Of a stretch of DNA of 64,000 bases, positions 52,395 to 63,339 are shown piece by piece. This stretch comes from Sphingomonadales bacterium. Its GTDB lineage: Bacteria; Pseudomonadota; Alphaproteobacteria; Sphingomonadales; Sphingomonadaceae. Location: NCBI GenBank assembly GCA_012032285.1, contig JAAURJ010000002.1:62001-126000 (forward strand), read 5' to 3'. The position numbers and the translations under genes are program-made. Under the pieces are notes generated by a model. The model ran no database searches, was not told the origin of the DNA, and saw only the letters and a program-made list of their open reading frames with translations. Position 1 is the first letter of the stretch, and every line of letters starts with the position of its first letter.

Positions 52395-53755
52395 AGTTTG
52401 CTATCCAAAGCCAAACTGCCTTCATAATTGGCAACAAGGCCAAGTACCGCCGTCCAAGCAGCGACATTTTGCCGCAGCTGCATCTTATCCACCTTATCGA
52501 GTGTATCATCAGGGGTATGATGCAGGTCAAAATAGCGTGTGCCATCCTGTTGCAAATCAATGATCGCTAGATTCTGCGCGGCTATAATTGGCCCCACATC
52601 CGCGCCGCCGCCAGCAGGCTGAGTCCCCCTAGAGATGCCCAGCGGTGCAAGCGCAGCTGCGATATCATTACCCAATTGCTCCGCGCTGACCGGCAATTTG
52701 AAATCTACGCGCCAAATACGGTCTGCACCAAAATCCGATTCCATAGCCAGTGCGTGCGGTTGATTTTTATATTTTTCGCCATAGGCCTTGCCGCCCCAAA
52801 TGCCGACTTCCTCTGCGCCCGCCCATAGCAGGCGAATGGTGCGTTTGGGCATTCCTGTTTCTTTTACCTTTAATGCCGCCGCGGTTATAATACCGCACCC
52901 CGCAGCATCATCGAATGCACCGGTGCCCAAATCCCAGCTATCCAGATGACAAGCGATGACGATGGGGGGCAGGTCGGTGCTGCCCTTCACCTCGGCAATA
53001 ACATTGCCCGATGGCTGCATTCCGATATTTTGGGGTGTTAGGATCAGTTTTAACATCACCGGCTTTCCGCGCTTGATCATACGGAGAAGATTTTCGGCAT
53101 CTGGCAGCGACAATGCGCCTGCCGGAATAGGTGTAACGCCTGTTTCAAAATTGGTGTTTCCGGTATGCGGATTGCGGTGATAATCGGTTCCGGCAGAACG
53201 GATAACAATCGCCGCAGCACCTTTTTGGGCCGCGACATTGGGACCGATAAAGCGAGCGCCGCCAAATGCGCCATAGCTGCTGCCATCCTGTGTGCGCTGC
53301 ATAGCATGGTTTACAAAGGCGATTTTGCCTTTCAGCTGGTCGTCATCCACCGCCTGCAGCTCTGCCAGGTTATCAAAATAAACCAGTTCCGCCTCAAGTC
53401 CGTTCGCGCTAGTGCTTCCACTATTACCTAGGGCAGTAACGGCAAGCTTTTGCGGGAAGGGGGATAAGACCTCAGCGCTTTCCTCTCCGCGCACCCAAGT
53501 CGGCATTTGATAATTTTCAATCCTGACATTATCAAAACCTAACATTTTGAGTTTCGCAAGCGACCATATCCGCGCCCTTGTTTCCGCTTCTGTTCCGGCC
53601 TGACGAGGCCCAACCTCTGTCGTCAAACCTTCTACAATGTCCCAAGCCACCTCATCCTTATACAAGGCATCATGCACGGGATCAGCGATGGCAGGTGTAA
53701 TAAGGCCCATTGATAGCAAAAAGAGGCCAGTGAACAATAAATCAGTTTTTTTCAT
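52391..53755 (-). CDS. M28 family metallopeptidase, exported
   Basis: A 454-residue zinc exopeptidase-like protein with a signal peptide (LLFTGLFLLSMGLITPAIA). A PA-type insert (about residues 120-230) precedes the catalytic core. Metal ligands can be read in IVIACHLDSWDLGTGAFDDAAG (His and bridging Asp), LLWAGAEEVGIWG (Glu-Glu), MESDFGAD (Asp) and LHHTPDDT (His). It probably acts in the periplasm as an amino- or carboxypeptidase. ATG at 53755 (MKKTD). A small lipoprotein follows with a four-base overlap. Confidence 0.87.
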   Translation of the reverse strand: MKKTDLLFTGLFLLSMGLITPAIADPVHDALYKDEVAWDIVEGLTTEVGPRQAGTEAETRARIWSLAKLKMLGFDNVRIENYQMPTWVRGEESAEVLSPFPQKLAVTALGNSGSTSANGLEAELVYFDNLAELQAVDDDQLKGKIAFVNHAMQRTQDGSSYGAFGGARFIGPNVAAQKGAAAIVIRSAGTDYHRNPHTGNTNFETGVTPIPAGALSLPDAENLLRMIKRGKPVMLKLILTPQNIGMQPSGNVIAEVKGSTDLPPIVIACHLDSWDLGTGAFDDAAGCGIITAAALKVKETGMPKRTIRLLWAGAEEVGIWGGKAYGEKYKNQPHALAMESDFGADRIWRVDFKLPVSAEQLGNDIAAALAPLGISRGTQPAGGGADVGPIIAAQNLAIIDLQQDGTRYFDLHHTPDDTLDKVDKMQLRQNVAAWTAVLGLVANYEGSLALDSKL

Positions 53756-53885
53756 GCCCAAACATTACCGTCAAAAGCAGTAATGAAAAGCAAAACTTGC
53801 GGGGCAGGCTTGCGGACGCTAGGGGCTTTGCCATATTCCGAACATCGGCGCCTATCTGCCGCCCCTCTAAGCTTAAGGAACCCCT

Positions 53886-55564
53886 ATGGCCGCCCAATAT
53901 AGTTTTGTAATGAAAAATATGAGCAAAACCTTCCCCGGCGCGAGCAAGCCGGTGCTCAATAATATCAACCTGCAATTTTATCCCGATGCAAAAATTGGCA
54001 TTGTTGGCCCCAATGGAACGGGTAAATCTACCCTGATGAAGATCATGGCAGGCATCGACACCGAATTTACCGGTGAAGCTTGGCCGGGTGAAAATATAAC
54101 CGTCGGCTATCTGGCGCAGGAACCGCAGCTTGACGAAAGCAAAACGGTAAAAGAAAATGTTATGGATGGTGTTCGGCCTGTTGCCGACATGATTGACCGT
54201 TTCAACGAAATTTCAATGTTGATGGGCGACCCACCCGCCGACGCCGATTTTGACGCACTTATGGAAGAAATGGGAAGCCTTCAGGAAAAATTGATGCGGT
54301 TGATGGCTGGTCACTCGATAGCCATTTGGAATTGGCGATGGAGGCGCTGCGCTGTCCGCCGGGTGACAGCCCTGTAACCAATTTGTCGGGCGGGGAAAAA
54401 CGCCGCGTGGCAATGACCCGTCTTTTGCTCGAAAAACCAGACATATTGCTTCTGGACGAACCGACCAACCATTTGGATGCCGAAAGCGTCGCTTGGTTAG
54501 AAAAACATTTGTCTGACTATAAAGGCAATGTGATCCTCGTCACCCACGACCGCTATTTTCTGGACAATGTAGTTAGCTGGATACTGGAACTCGATCGCGG
54601 ACGCTATTTTGTTTATGAGGGCAATTATTCCACTTATCTGGAGAAGAAGGCCAAGCGACTAGAGCAAGAGGCCAGAGAGGAAAGCGGACGGCAAAAAGCG
54701 ATTAAAGACGAACTGGAATGGATAAGGCAAAGCCCCAAGGCAAGGCAGACCAAGTCCAAGGCGCGTATAAAAAGCTTTGATCAGCTTATTGAGGCACAGG
54801 AAAACCGCACTCCTGGTAAGGCACAGATTGTCATACAAACACCCGAACGGTTGGGCAGCAAAGTGATTGAAGTCAAAAATGTCAGCAAGGCATATGGCGA
54901 TAAATTGCTGTTTGAAAATTTGTCTTTCACCATACCACAAGGCGGCATAGTTGGTGTAATCGGTCCCAATGGCGCGGGTAAATCGACGTTGTTCAAGCTG
55001 ATCACCGGACAGGAAACGCCCGATAGCGGCGACGTCGATATTGGCGACACTGTAAAGCTTGGCTTTGTTGACCAGAGCCGCGATGACCTTGATCCAAATA
55101 AAAATGTCTGGGAAGAAATTTCCGATGGCGCCGACTTTATGAAAGTCGGAAAGCACGAAATGCCCACCCGCGCCTATGTTGGTGCCTTTAACTTTAAGGG
55201 TACAGATCAGCAGAAAAAGGTCGGGCAGTTATCAGGCGGTGAGCGGAACCGGGTGCATATGGCCAAAATGTTGAAACAAGGCGGTAATGTCTTGTTGCTG
55301 GACGAACCGACAAACGATCTGGATGTCGAAACGCTGTCCGCATTGGAAGAGGCGCTGGAAAGCTTCGCCGGATGCGCCGTGGTTATCAGCCACGACCGTT
55401 TCTTTCTTGACCGTCTCGCTACACACATACTTGCTTTTGAAGGTGATAGCCATGTCGAATGGTTTGAAGGCAATTTCGAAAGCTATGAAGAGGATAAGAT
55501 TGAACGCCTTGGCGAAGAAGCCACACGGCCAAGCCGCACAAGCTATAAGAAAATGACAAGATAA
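53886..55564 (+). CDS. ettA: ABC-F ATPase, energy-dependent translational throttle EttA (frameshifted)
   Basis: About 559 residues. Two ATP-binding cassettes are present: Walker [10 protein letters not shown] and GPNGAGKST, signature motifs NLSGGEKRR and QLSGGERNR, Walker [12 protein letters not shown] and [11 protein letters not shown]. The linker between them is charged ([27 protein letters not shown]). The frame breaks in AAAAA 54286-54290; one more A gives [22 protein letters not shown]. EttA gates the ribosome according to the ATP/ADP ratio; the overall length fits EttA better than Uup. Confidence 0.92.
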
Positions 55565-55597
55565 ACCAAAAACCCATATCTGCATCCAAACGGAGTT

Positions 55598-56149
55598 ATG
55601 ACCATGAAGATGACCAACCGAAATGTTATATTTTTTGCTGTTGCCGGGTTGATAGGTATCTTTCTTGGCCTTCAATATCCGATCATTGGCCTTGTCCTTT
55701 TGATCCCTTTACTTATTTTTGTTGTCGTTATCTTGATGCGTAACAAATCGGGCGAGCTGTCCAGTGTAGAGGCCACAGCCGAAGCAAAGCTATTCAAAGC
55801 GTCTGGAGGCAAATCGCGTATATATGTCATGCGCGACGGTTTTGTCGGCGGGCAACAGGGGATGAATATCACCATCAATCGTACGCTCAACAGCCAGATC
55901 CGGTCCAAATATTTCCTGATGACCGAACTGGAGCCGGGAAAACACAGCGTCAATGCTCAAATGGCGAGCGGAAGCAAGTCTGCTGCGCTTGACTATGATG
56001 TAGAATTGGCTGCGGGCGAATGCGTTCTGCTTGACGCAAAGCTTAATGTCGGTTTGTTGCAAGGCACGCCGACCTTTGACGAGGTCCGTAAAGACCATAT
56101 CGCCGTAGACAAGCTGGCAAAGCTTAAGATGGTCCAGTGGAAAGCGTGA
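55598..56149 (+). CDS. Membrane protein with DUF2846-like domain
   Basis: A 183-residue protein. Two adjacent hydrophobic segments (residues about 9-48) are followed by a beta-rich domain: SRIYVMRDGFVGGQQGMNITINRTL, then FLMTELEPGKHSVNAQ and LAAGECVLLDAKL. This layout is like DUF2846 proteins of unknown function. ATG at 55598 (MTMKMTN), or 55604. It follows ettA after 33 bases and is convergent with putP, whose restored end touches it. Confidence 0.6.
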   Translation: MTMKMTNRNVIFFAVAGLIGIFLGLQYPIIGLVLLIPLLIFVVVILMRNKSGELSSVEATAEAKLFKASGGKSRIYVMRDGFVGGQQGMNITINRTLNSQIRSKYFLMTELEPGKHSVNAQMASGSKSAALDYDVELAAGECVLLDAKLNVGLLQGTPTFDEVRKDHIAVDKLAKLKMVQWKA

Positions 56150-57594
56150 TTATTCATTCGCAGGCCTCATGCTGCTGACCGCAACAATAGCAATCATAGC
56201 AGCGGCAAAACCGGGCACAATCTCATAAAGCTTGCTGTTCCAGCCAAGCCCTATCCATAGCGTAACGACAAGTGCGCCGGTTACAAGACCTGCTACTGCG
56301 CCCGCGCCTGATCATTTTTCCATGTCAGCGACAGCAGGATCAGCGGACCAAATGCTGCACCAAAACCGGCCCATGCATTGGCGACAAGCCCGAGCACTTG
56401 ACTGTCCGGGTCGGCAGCAATGATTGCGGCAACAATCGCTACAGCCAAAACGCACAATCGTCCCGCTGTTACCATTTCCTTTTCGCTCGCCTTTTTACGC
56501 AGGAAGAGACGGTAAAAATCTTCGGTCAATGAACTAGAAGCCACCAGCAGCTGCGAACTGATCGTGCTCATGATTGCGGCCAGCAACGCAGCGAGCAAAA
56601 ATCCGGTGATTAACGGGTGGAAAAGCAAATTGGCTAACAAGATAAAGATGGTTTCTGGATCCGATAGCGGTATGACATTTTGCTCAATATAAGCACGGCC
56701 CAATATACCGACACCAATGGCACCTATCAGGGCAACACCCATCCAAGTCATACCGATATTGCGTGCTGTCGGAACATCCTTAACGCTGCGCAGCGCCATA
56801 AAGCGCACGATGATATGCGGCTGCCCGAAATAGCCCAAGCCCCATGTGACCGCAGACAGAAATCCTAAAAAGGTGAGCCCTTTGGTCAGGCTGAGATAAT
56901 CTGGATCGATGCTGGTCAGCGTCGCATTCGCCGTTGCCCAGCCCCCATCATCATATAGGATGACAGCAGGCATAAGGACGAGCGCAACAACCATGATGCA
57001 ACCTTGCACAAAATCGGTCAGCGACACCGCCAAAAAACCACCAAACATAGTATAGGCGACGACCACGCCGCCGGTGATATAAATGCCCAGCATATAGTCG
57101 CCAATGCCCGCTATATCGAACAGGCTCGCAAAACTGCTTACAAATAGTTTGCCGCCGCCAACCAATCCAGCGGCCGTGTATACAGAGAAAAACAGAACGA
57201 TGATGATGGCAGATATCACCCGCAACGCTATGGCTTTGTCGGGAAAGCGGTTGGCGAGAAATTCGGGAATAGTTAGCGCATTGCCGCAACTTTCCGTTTG
57301 TTCACGAAGGCGAGGGGCCACAATGATCCAGTTGGCAAGCGCCCCTGCAAAAAGCCCGATACCAATCCACGCCTCGATAAGCCCTGCGGCATATAATGCG
57401 CCCGGAAGCCCTAGCAATAGCCAGCCCGACATATCCGAAGCCCCAGCCGATAATGCTGCAACAGCCGGAGATAACTGCCGTCCGCCCAGCATATATTCCT
57501 CACTATTCCCCGTTGATTTGCGCCAAGCATAAAGGCCAATGGCGATCATAAGAATGAAATAGAGAGCGAGGCTGATAATGGTTCCTGTTTGCAT
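56150..57594 (-). CDS. putP: Sodium/proline symporter (frameshifted near 3' end)
   Basis: Inner-membrane Na+/solute symporter of the SSS family, with about 13 membrane segments. Motifs include LGGRQLSPAVAALSAGASDMSGWLLLGLPGALY near residues 36-68 and the long conserved FLLAALLAAIMSTISSQLLVASSSLTEDFYR. As read, the protein stops at 56293. One base added around 56310-56319 continues with GAGAVAGLVTGALVVTLWIG, the last membrane segments, and stops at 56150-56152. Proline is the likely substrate by similarity. No putA is in the window. Confidence 0.88.
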
Positions 57595-57651
57595 GGCAGG
57601 TGGGCTACCATAATAAGCTTGGATGTCAAAACCGGGTAATAATTCTGGCCG

Positions 57652-58275
57652 TCAAGGTGACAACCATATCCCGGACCATATCTTACTCTTATGATCAAAC
57701 AGGAATCTTGCCCTCCTGTGACCGGCATTGGCGAGATAGAGCCAATCAATATGATCAAATGAAAAATAAAAGCACCGCGAAATTGTCGCGGGCATGGATT
57801 AGCTGCGCTTCATCAGGTTTCCTTCCCTCAATCCATGACGGCAGGCCAGATGTAGGTGTATCAACAACCGTTCCGGGGGCCACATCCGCCATATAGCATC
57901 GCCGGGCAAAGGGTGTTGACATCTGCCATGCAGTGTCGGCCTCCGCTGACGCTTCGACCCATGCTGTACCCGACAACCGCAATTGCAATTTGGCCGCTTC
58001 GTCATAAATCAAAACGGACATTTGTTTGCGTGTCTCCAGCTGTGCAATCTTGGTACTGCGAATGTCGGTATGGAAACGCAGCCGCTGCGCCCGCCAATCG
58101 CTCTCGCGCAGGATCATAACACGCTGCGAAGGGCCACCATCTTCATCCAGATTGGCAACAATCGATGGTGCGCCGCCACATTCCGGTCGGCCGCGCCTTC
58201 AGCCAGCACCTCCTCAATATGGTGCAGGATGGCCACAAGGTCATTATAATAATCGGGCAGAGCGGTTTCGGTCAT
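57652..58275 (-). CDS. Pyridoxamine 5'-phosphate oxidase family protein (two frameshifts)
   Basis: About 207 residues when repaired, with an FMN-binding split barrel. SQRVMILRESDWRAQRLRFHTDIRS and the C-terminal RRARFLFDHKSKIWSGIWLSP are typical of the family. One base is missing near 58163-58170 (joining AAHH to IVANLDEDGG), and one is extra at 57757-57759 (FFIDHIDWLYLANAGH). The ATG overlaps the stop of the carbonic anhydrase (ATGA). It could be a flavin reductase-like protein or a true PNPOx; the operon context does not decide. Confidence 0.75.
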
Positions 58276-58898
58276 TCCTGTGCCTCAAACTCCCCGCTGG
58301 CTTCGTTGAGGACATGAAGGCGCCCCTCGGCAATTGCAAACCATGCGCCGTGTAGCTTTAATGTTCCAGCCTTTTCACGCTGTGCTATGAAAGGGAAAGT
58401 TCGCAAATTAGCGATGCTCACCTTTACCGATTCCATTTCCAATGCCCGCTGCGGATCGTCGCAGCAAGATGCCACCACGCCGTCGCGGGCGTCGTCAATG
58501 ATCGACATCCAGTCATCAATAAAGCTTTGCCCCGGCTCGCCCAGATCGCCGCCCTGTAAAGCCGCCTTTATCCCTCCGCATTGGCCATGGCCCAAAACCA
58601 CAATATGTCTGACATTAAGGCCGGTTACGCCAAATTCAATTGCTGCTGAAGCACCATGGCGACCGCCGCCCGTTTCATAAGGCGGAACCAGATTGGCAAC
58701 ATTGCGCAGCGCAAAAACCTGTCCCGGTACTGTGTCGAAAATCGTCGCCGGATCGACCCGGCTGTCGCAGCAAGAAATGATCATAATGGGTGGTGACTGA
58801 CCATCGCTCGCCAAAGCGTCATATCGCCCTTTTTGCTGAATATATCCATTTGATCGAAAGCGCTTATATCCTTTTAGCAAATGCGCAAATTCAGGCAT
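58272..58898 (-). CDS. Beta-class carbonic anhydrase
   Basis: Interconverts CO2 and bicarbonate. The 208 residues include the zinc site of beta-CAs: Cys43 in CCDSRVDP, His104 and Cys107 in GHGQCGG, and the Asp45-Arg47 dyad. The PPYETGGGRHGASAAIEFGV stretch is also conserved. It follows the PII-like gene with a one-base overlap (TAATG) and precedes the PNPOx-like gene, so it is part of the SbtA operon and probably acts on bicarbonate brought in by SbtA. Confidence 0.93.
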   Translation of the reverse strand: MPEFAHLLKGYKRFRSNGYIQQKGRYDALASDGQSPPIMIISCCDSRVDPATIFDTVPGQVFALRNVANLVPPYETGGGRHGASAAIEFGVTGLNVRHIVVLGHGQCGGIKAALQGGDLGEPGQSFIDDWMSIIDDARDGVVASCCDDPQRALEMESVKVSIANLRTFPFIAQREKAGTLKLHGAWFAIAEGRLHVLNEASGEFEAQE

Positions 58899-59209
58899 TA
58901 AAATTTGTCTCCTCTTATCACCTGTACATTACCGACCGTCAGCAACAAACGATGCGTTTCCAATATGGGTTCGATCCGGTCGACCAGCGCCTGTGCTTTT
59001 TCATCCGAGGCAATGGCCAGCAATATTGATTTTGCCGCTGCGCCGGTAACATCATCATGTTGCCATTCGCCATCGCGCCCACCTCCTGAATCCACATGAA
59101 TAACGCTCCATCCTGATATATCGACCGCCTTTATCATATTGATGATGATCGGTATTAACGGGGTATCGATCACTATTTCGATACGTTTTCGGATAACTGT
59201 ATCAACCAT
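58898..59209 (-). CDS. PII-like (SbtB-type) regulatory protein
   Basis: A 103-residue protein with the ferredoxin-like PII fold pattern. The first strand is KRIEIVIDTPL, then a helix and the Gly-rich T-loop GGGRDGEWQHDD, and the last strand is LLLTVGNVQVIRGDKF. PII-like SbtB proteins bind adenine nucleotides and regulate the bicarbonate transporter SbtA in cyanobacteria. The cyanobacterial C-terminal redox cysteine loop is absent. It starts 15 bases after the sbtA stop. Confidence 0.78.
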   Translation of the reverse strand: MVDTVIRKRIEIVIDTPLIPIIINMIKAVDISGWSVIHVDSGGGRDGEWQHDDVTGAAAKSILLAIASDEKAQALVDRIEPILETHRLLLTVGNVQVIRGDKF

Positions 59210-59224
59210 ATTCCCTCCTATTCC

Positions 59225-60190
59225 TTATAGCATCATCTGCACCATCGCTGCATATATCGTTATGCCAAAGATGATGTTGAACGGAAATGTGATACCCAAT
59301 GACATGGATAAATAGACGCCAGGGTCTGCCTCAGGCACCGCAAGGCGCATCGCGGCGGGGACGGCTATATAGGATGCGCTGGCGGCAAGGACGGCCAATA
59401 TTGCGGCTGATCCCGGATCAAGGCCGATTGCGACCCCCAAAGCCGCACCAATCATTCCGTTCATGACCGGCATGGCAATGGCAAGCACAATCAGCGGTAA
59501 AGTAAGCTTACGCGATTGGATAAGCCGCCGCGCCGCGACAAGCCCCATATCAAGCAGAAAAAGACATAGCACGCCGCGAAATCCTGTGTCGAAAAGCGGC
59601 TTCACCGGGGCAAACCCATCCTTGCCAGCGACCATGCCAATCAAAAATGCTCCGACCAAAAGAATAACCGACCCGTTCGAAAAAACCTCATGCAGTAACT
59701 TGGTCGTGCTCTGCTTTGGAACACCCGGCGTTGGCGCTTTTTTGCCTTGTAGTAATAACAAGCCGCTGATGATCGCTGGCGTTTCCATCAATGCCATAAT
59801 GGCAACCATATAACCCGCCGGTTCCAATCCGCGCCCAGTCAATATTTCCTGTGCGGTGACAAAGGTTACCACGCTGACCGAGCCGTAATGAGCGGCGACC
59901 GCGCCTGCATCAACGGGTTTTAGCCCGCCAAAACGGACGAGTAGAAAATAAGCTGGAACGGGCAAAAGAAAGCTTAACCCCAATCCAGCGAGTGCGGCCC
60001 ATGCTAGCTGTACGCTAAATCCTGCCTCGGCTACCTCTATCCCGCCTTTCAGGCCAATGGCAGCCATCAGGTAAATCGACATCGCTTTGCCGAAAGCCTC
60101 TGGTATCGACAGATCAGATTTGATGAGCGCCGCAAAAAAACCAAGCACAAAAAACAGGATTATCGGGGAGGTCAGTGTATCGACAATCAT
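59225..60190 (-). CDS. Sodium-dependent bicarbonate transporter, SbtA family
   Basis: A 321-residue membrane protein with about ten segments in two inverted halves. Characteristic stretches are LTSPIILFFVLGFFAALIKSDLSIPEAFGKAMSIYLM at the N-terminus, AAHYGSVSVVTFVTAQ near the first crossing point and DPGSAAILAVLAASASYIAVPAAMRLA near the second. ATG at 60190 (MIVDTL) fits the family N-terminus; an upstream ATG adds a hydrophilic tail. It heads the SbtA/PII-like/carbonic anhydrase/PNPOx-like operon and diverges from lipA over 89 bases. Confidence 0.88.
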   Translation of the reverse strand: MIVDTLTSPIILFFVLGFFAALIKSDLSIPEAFGKAMSIYLMAAIGLKGGIEVAEAGFSVQLAWAALAGLGLSFLLPVPAYFLLVRFGGLKPVDAGAVAAHYGSVSVVTFVTAQEILTGRGLEPAGYMVAIMALMETPAIISGLLLLQGKKAPTPGVPKQSTTKLLHEVFSNGSVILLVGAFLIGMVAGKDGFAPVKPLFDTGFRGVLCLFLLDMGLVAARRLIQSRKLTLPLIVLAIAMPVMNGMIGAALGVAIGLDPGSAAILAVLAASASYIAVPAAMRLAVPEADPGVYLSMSLGITFPFNIIFGITIYAAMVQMML

Positions 60191-60279
60191 TGATGATTTC
60201 CAAAAGAGCAATTGCGTAGCTTGCATTAGCATCCCGCTAGGCATTGGCAAGCGAACAAGTCGGCGTTATGTGCGCAGTC

Positions 60280-61221
60280 ATGAATGAACAAACACGCATC
60301 GCAAGTGAAGAGGCCCGTGCGCCCAAAACCCGCAAACCCGATTGGATCAGGGTGAAAGCACCAACCAGTCAGGGGTTTAACGAAACGCGCAAATTGATGC
60401 GCGATTTAAACCTGAATACGGTGTGCGAAGAAGCCGCATGTCCTAATATTGGCGAATGCTGGACCAAAAAGCACGCTACGGTTATGATATTGGGCGATGT
60501 TTGCACACGGGCCTGCGCCTTTTGCAATGTTAAAACCGGTATGCCCAAATTGGTTGATCCTCTGGAGCCTGAACACGTCGCGGTTGCGGCTGCCCAAATG
60601 GGGCTGGAACATATTGTCATTACCTCGGTAGACAGAGATGACCTGCCCGATGGCGGGGCTAGTCAATTTGTTAAAGTTATCGAAGCGCTGCGCCGCAATA
60701 CACCGGACACGACGATCGAAATCCTTACTCCTGATTTCCGCAACAAATCAGAAGCCGCTGTCGAGGCCATCGTTACCGCGCGGCCCGATGTTTATAATCA
60801 CAATCTGGAAACCGTGCCGCGACTCTACCCTATGATCCGACCGGGAGCCCGCTATTATGCGTCGATCCGTTTGTTGGAAAATGTGAAGCGGCATGATCCA
60901 TCAATCTTCACCAAATCGGGTATCATGCTGGGCCTGGGCGAAGAGCGGATGGAAGTACATCAGGTGATGGACGATATGCGTAGCGCCGATATTGATTTCC
61001 TGACCATGGGTCAATATCTGCAGCCTACACCGCGCCATACCAAGGTGATTGACTTTGTTACACCGCAAGCTTTTGATGCCTATGCGGCTATCGCGCGAGC
61101 GAAAGGTTTTCTTCAGGTCGCCTCTAGCCCGCTGACCCGTTCCAGCTATCATGCCGGGGAAGATTTTGCCAAGATGAAGGCGGCGCGTGAGGCGAAACTG
61201 ACCAAAGCTGCGACGTCCTAA
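60280..61221 (+). CDS. lipA: Lipoyl synthase
   Basis: Radical-SAM enzyme inserting two sulfurs into octanoyl-protein, supplying lipoate for enzymes such as pyruvate dehydrogenase. About 313 residues. The auxiliary cluster cysteines are in [13 protein letters not shown] and the radical-SAM cluster in [10 protein letters not shown]. The C-terminal [13 protein letters not shown] carries the conserved serine ligand. ATG at 60280 chosen; in-frame starts at 60268 and 60244 are alternatives. Frame intact. The coq10-like gene follows 14 bases later. Confidence 0.95.
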   Translation: MNEQTRIASEEARAPKTRKPDWIRVKAPTSQGFNETRKLMRDLNLNTVCEEAACPNIGECWTKKHATVMILGDVCTRACAFCNVKTGMPKLVDPLEPEHVAVAAAQMGLEHIVITSVDRDDLPDGGASQFVKVIEALRRNTPDTTIEILTPDFRNKSEAAVEAIVTARPDVYNHNLETVPRLYPMIRPGARYYASIRLLENVKRHDPSIFTKSGIMLGLGEERMEVHQVMDDMRSADIDFLTMGQYLQPTPRHTKVIDFVTPQAFDAYAAIARAKGFLQVASSPLTRSSYHAGEDFAKMKAAREAKLTKAATS

Positions 61222-61235
61222 AGTATCGCACGCCC

Positions 61236-61694
61236 ATGCCCAGCCATCACGAACGCCGCCAATTACCGCATAGCGCCGCGCAAATGTATGATTTAGTCGC
61301 CGATGTGCGTCGCTACCCGCAATTCCTGCCTTGGGTGAGCGCGATCCGAGTTCGGCAAGAAAACGACCGCGAAATGCTGGCCGATATGATTGTCGGCTTC
61401 AAATCGTTGAGAGAAACTTTTACCTCGCGCGTGCTTAAAGTGCCCAAATCCTCGATTGTAGTCGATTATCTTGATGGGCCGATGAAGCATTTGCATAATA
61501 AGTGGATATTTGAAGATATAGCGGGCGGCGGCTCTGTGGTTGATTTCACCGTCGATTTTGCGTTCCGCAATGCTATTTTTGAAGCCATGGCAGGGCAGTT
61601 TTTTGACAGCGCCCTGCGCAAAATGACCGGTGCCTTCATTGCCCGCGCGGATGCGCTTTACGGATTAGGCGGCAATAGCAGTTCCAACGCATAG
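61236..61694 (+). CDS. Coenzyme-Q-binding protein COQ10 / RatA-like (START domain)
   Basis: A 152-residue START-fold protein with [28 protein letters not shown] at residues 10-37 and [18 protein letters not shown] in the middle. COQ10-like proteins bind ubiquinone and help the respiratory chain; the name RatA toxin is used for the same family in E. coli. Its last 37 bases overlap the end of the convergent cinA-like gene. It follows lipA closely. Confidence 0.88.
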   Translation: MPSHHERRQLPHSAAQMYDLVADVRRYPQFLPWVSAIRVRQENDREMLADMIVGFKSLRETFTSRVLKVPKSSIVVDYLDGPMKHLHNKWIFEDIAGGGSVVDFTVDFAFRNAIFEAMAGQFFDSALRKMTGAFIARADALYGLGGNSSSNA

Positions 61695-62170
61695 GCCGCT
61701 GCGGCGGTGCGTATCGCGCTGCGCGACAGATTGCTGCCAAATATGATACGCTTGGCATAAATTTCTTCAACAGCTTGCCCCCTTTGCCCAAGCGCGAAGA
61801 CAATAGTGCCCACTGGCTTAACAGATGTTCCGCCGCCCGGCCCCGCAATACCGCTGATCGCCACCGCTGCGTCAGCACAGCTCGCTCGCAGTGCGCCAAA
61901 TGCCATCAGCCGTACGGTTTCCTCTGACACCGCGCCATAATCTGCCAATATATCTTCAGGCACGCCCAATTGACTGTTTTTCGCTTCATTCGCGTAGGTG
62001 ACAAAGCCATATTCGAACACCGCGCTGCTGCCCGCTATTTCAGTGAGGGCAGCGCTGACCAGCCCGCCAGTGCAGCTTTCAGCAGTCGCAAGCTTGCGGC
62101 CAAGCCGGGCATTTTCGGTGATGACCTTTTGCGCCACCGCCCATATGTGATCGGGGAAGAAAGTGTCCAC
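61658..62170 (-). CDS. CinA family protein (nicotinamide-nucleotide amidase domain)
   Basis: A 170-residue stand-alone CinA C-terminal domain, which deamidates NMN. The motif [24 protein letters not shown] occupies residues 27-50, and [26 protein letters not shown] follows. The N-terminal molybdopterin-binding-like domain of full CinA is missing, as usual in alphaproteobacteria. It starts five bases after ispDF, so it is co-transcribed, and its 3' end overlaps the coq10-like gene. Confidence 0.9.
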   Translation of the reverse strand: MDTFFPDHIWAVAQKVITENARLGRKLATAESCTGGLVSAALTEIAGSSAVFEYGFVTYANEAKNSQLGVPEDILADYGAVSEETVRLMAFGALRASCADAAVAISGIAGPGGGTSVKPVGTIVFALGQRGQAVEEIYAKRIIFGSNLSRSAIRTAAAAYALELLLPPNP

Positions 62171-62175
62171 CGCCC

Positions 62176-63339
62176 TTATTCCGCTCTGAACAGCGTTGCT
62201 ATCGCCTGCGCCGCTATACCTTCGCCGCGTCCCGTAAAGCCCAACCGCTCAGTCGTTGTGGCCTTGACCGATATCATATCAACATCGCATCCCGCTATTG
62301 CTGCCAACCTTTCGCGCATGGCGGCCTTATGGGGACCAATTTTCGGCGCTTCGCATATGATGGTCAGGTCAATATTGGACAGGCTATAGCCCTTATCTGC
62401 TGCCAATTGCACAGCATGGGCAACAAATTGATCAGAAGATGCTCCGCGCCAGCAGGCTTCATCGGGCGGAAAATGATCGCCAATGTCGCCCAGCGCCGCC
62501 GCTCCCAAAATCGCGTCGGTGACCGCGTGGAGTGCAACATCCGCATCGCTATGTCCCGACAGGCCATGGCTATGATCAAGCTTCAGCCCGCACAGCCATA
62601 GATCCTCTCCGGGCACAAGTTTATGCACATCAAAACCCGTGCCGCAGCGAAAGCGGGCCAGACTGGCATTGTTCATAGCCATATCATTAAAATCCTCTGC
62701 AAATGTATATTTGGCGAGCGCCTCATCGCCGGGGATGAGCGCTACATCATATCCCGCCGCCATCGCCATGCGGGCATCATCGCTGGCCTCTTGGCCTGAA
62801 TCCCATTTTTTGTGCGCGGCGTAGATAGCATTAAAATCAAATCCCTGAGGTGTTTGGACGCGCCATAAATTGTCGCGTGCCACTGTTTGGCCCATGACAG
62901 AAATATTATCATCCACCCTGCCTTTTGCTAAGCTATCGACAACAGGTAATACTGGAACTGCGCCGGGCTTTACTGCCAATGCAGATAGAAGGTCGTCTAT
63001 CACCTTGGACGAGAGGAATGGCCGCGCCGCATCGTGGATCAAAACATGGCTTGGCGGGGTATCACAAAGATGGTTAAGCGCATTGCGGACACTGTCCCGC
63101 CTTGTTGCCCCACCTGTAACAAAAATAGGCTGTTTCAACCCGGACAGCGCTTGTGACGCCTGCTTTTCTTGTCCCTCACCAATAACCACCATGATACGGC
63201 CAATACCTTTATGTGCAGCAAAGGCCTCATAGCTGTGACGCAGCATCGCCTTGCCGCGCAGCAGCCGATATTGCTTTGGCAAATTGCCGCCCGCACGGCT
63301 GCCGCTGCCCGCTGCCACGATGATCGCTGTGATATTCAT
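62176..63339 (-). CDS. ispDF: Bifunctional IspD/IspF enzyme
   Basis: Two steps of the MEP isoprenoid pathway in one 387-residue chain. Residues 1 to about 220 are the cytidylyltransferase IspD ([30 protein letters not shown]). The rest is the cyclodiphosphate synthase IspF ([52 protein letters not shown]). The fusion is typical of alphaproteobacteria. ATG at 63339 (MNITAI). Intact. Divergent from dusB. Confidence 0.96.
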   Translation of the reverse strand: MNITAIIVAAGSGSRAGGNLPKQYRLLRGKAMLRHSYEAFAAHKGIGRIMVVIGEGQEKQASQALSGLKQPIFVTGGATRRDSVRNALNHLCDTPPSHVLIHDAARPFLSSKVIDDLLSALAVKPGAVPVLPVVDSLAKGRVDDNISVMGQTVARDNLWRVQTPQGFDFNAIYAAHKKWDSGQEASDDARMAMAAGYDVALIPGDEALAKYTFAEDFNDMAMNNASLARFRCGTGFDVHKLVPGEDLWLCGLKLDHSHGLSGHSDADVALHAVTDAILGAAALGDIGDHFPPDEACWRGASSDQFVAHAVQLAADKGYSLSNIDLTIICEAPKIGPHKAAMRERLAAIAGCDVDMISVKATTTERLGFTGRGEGIAAQAIATLFRAE

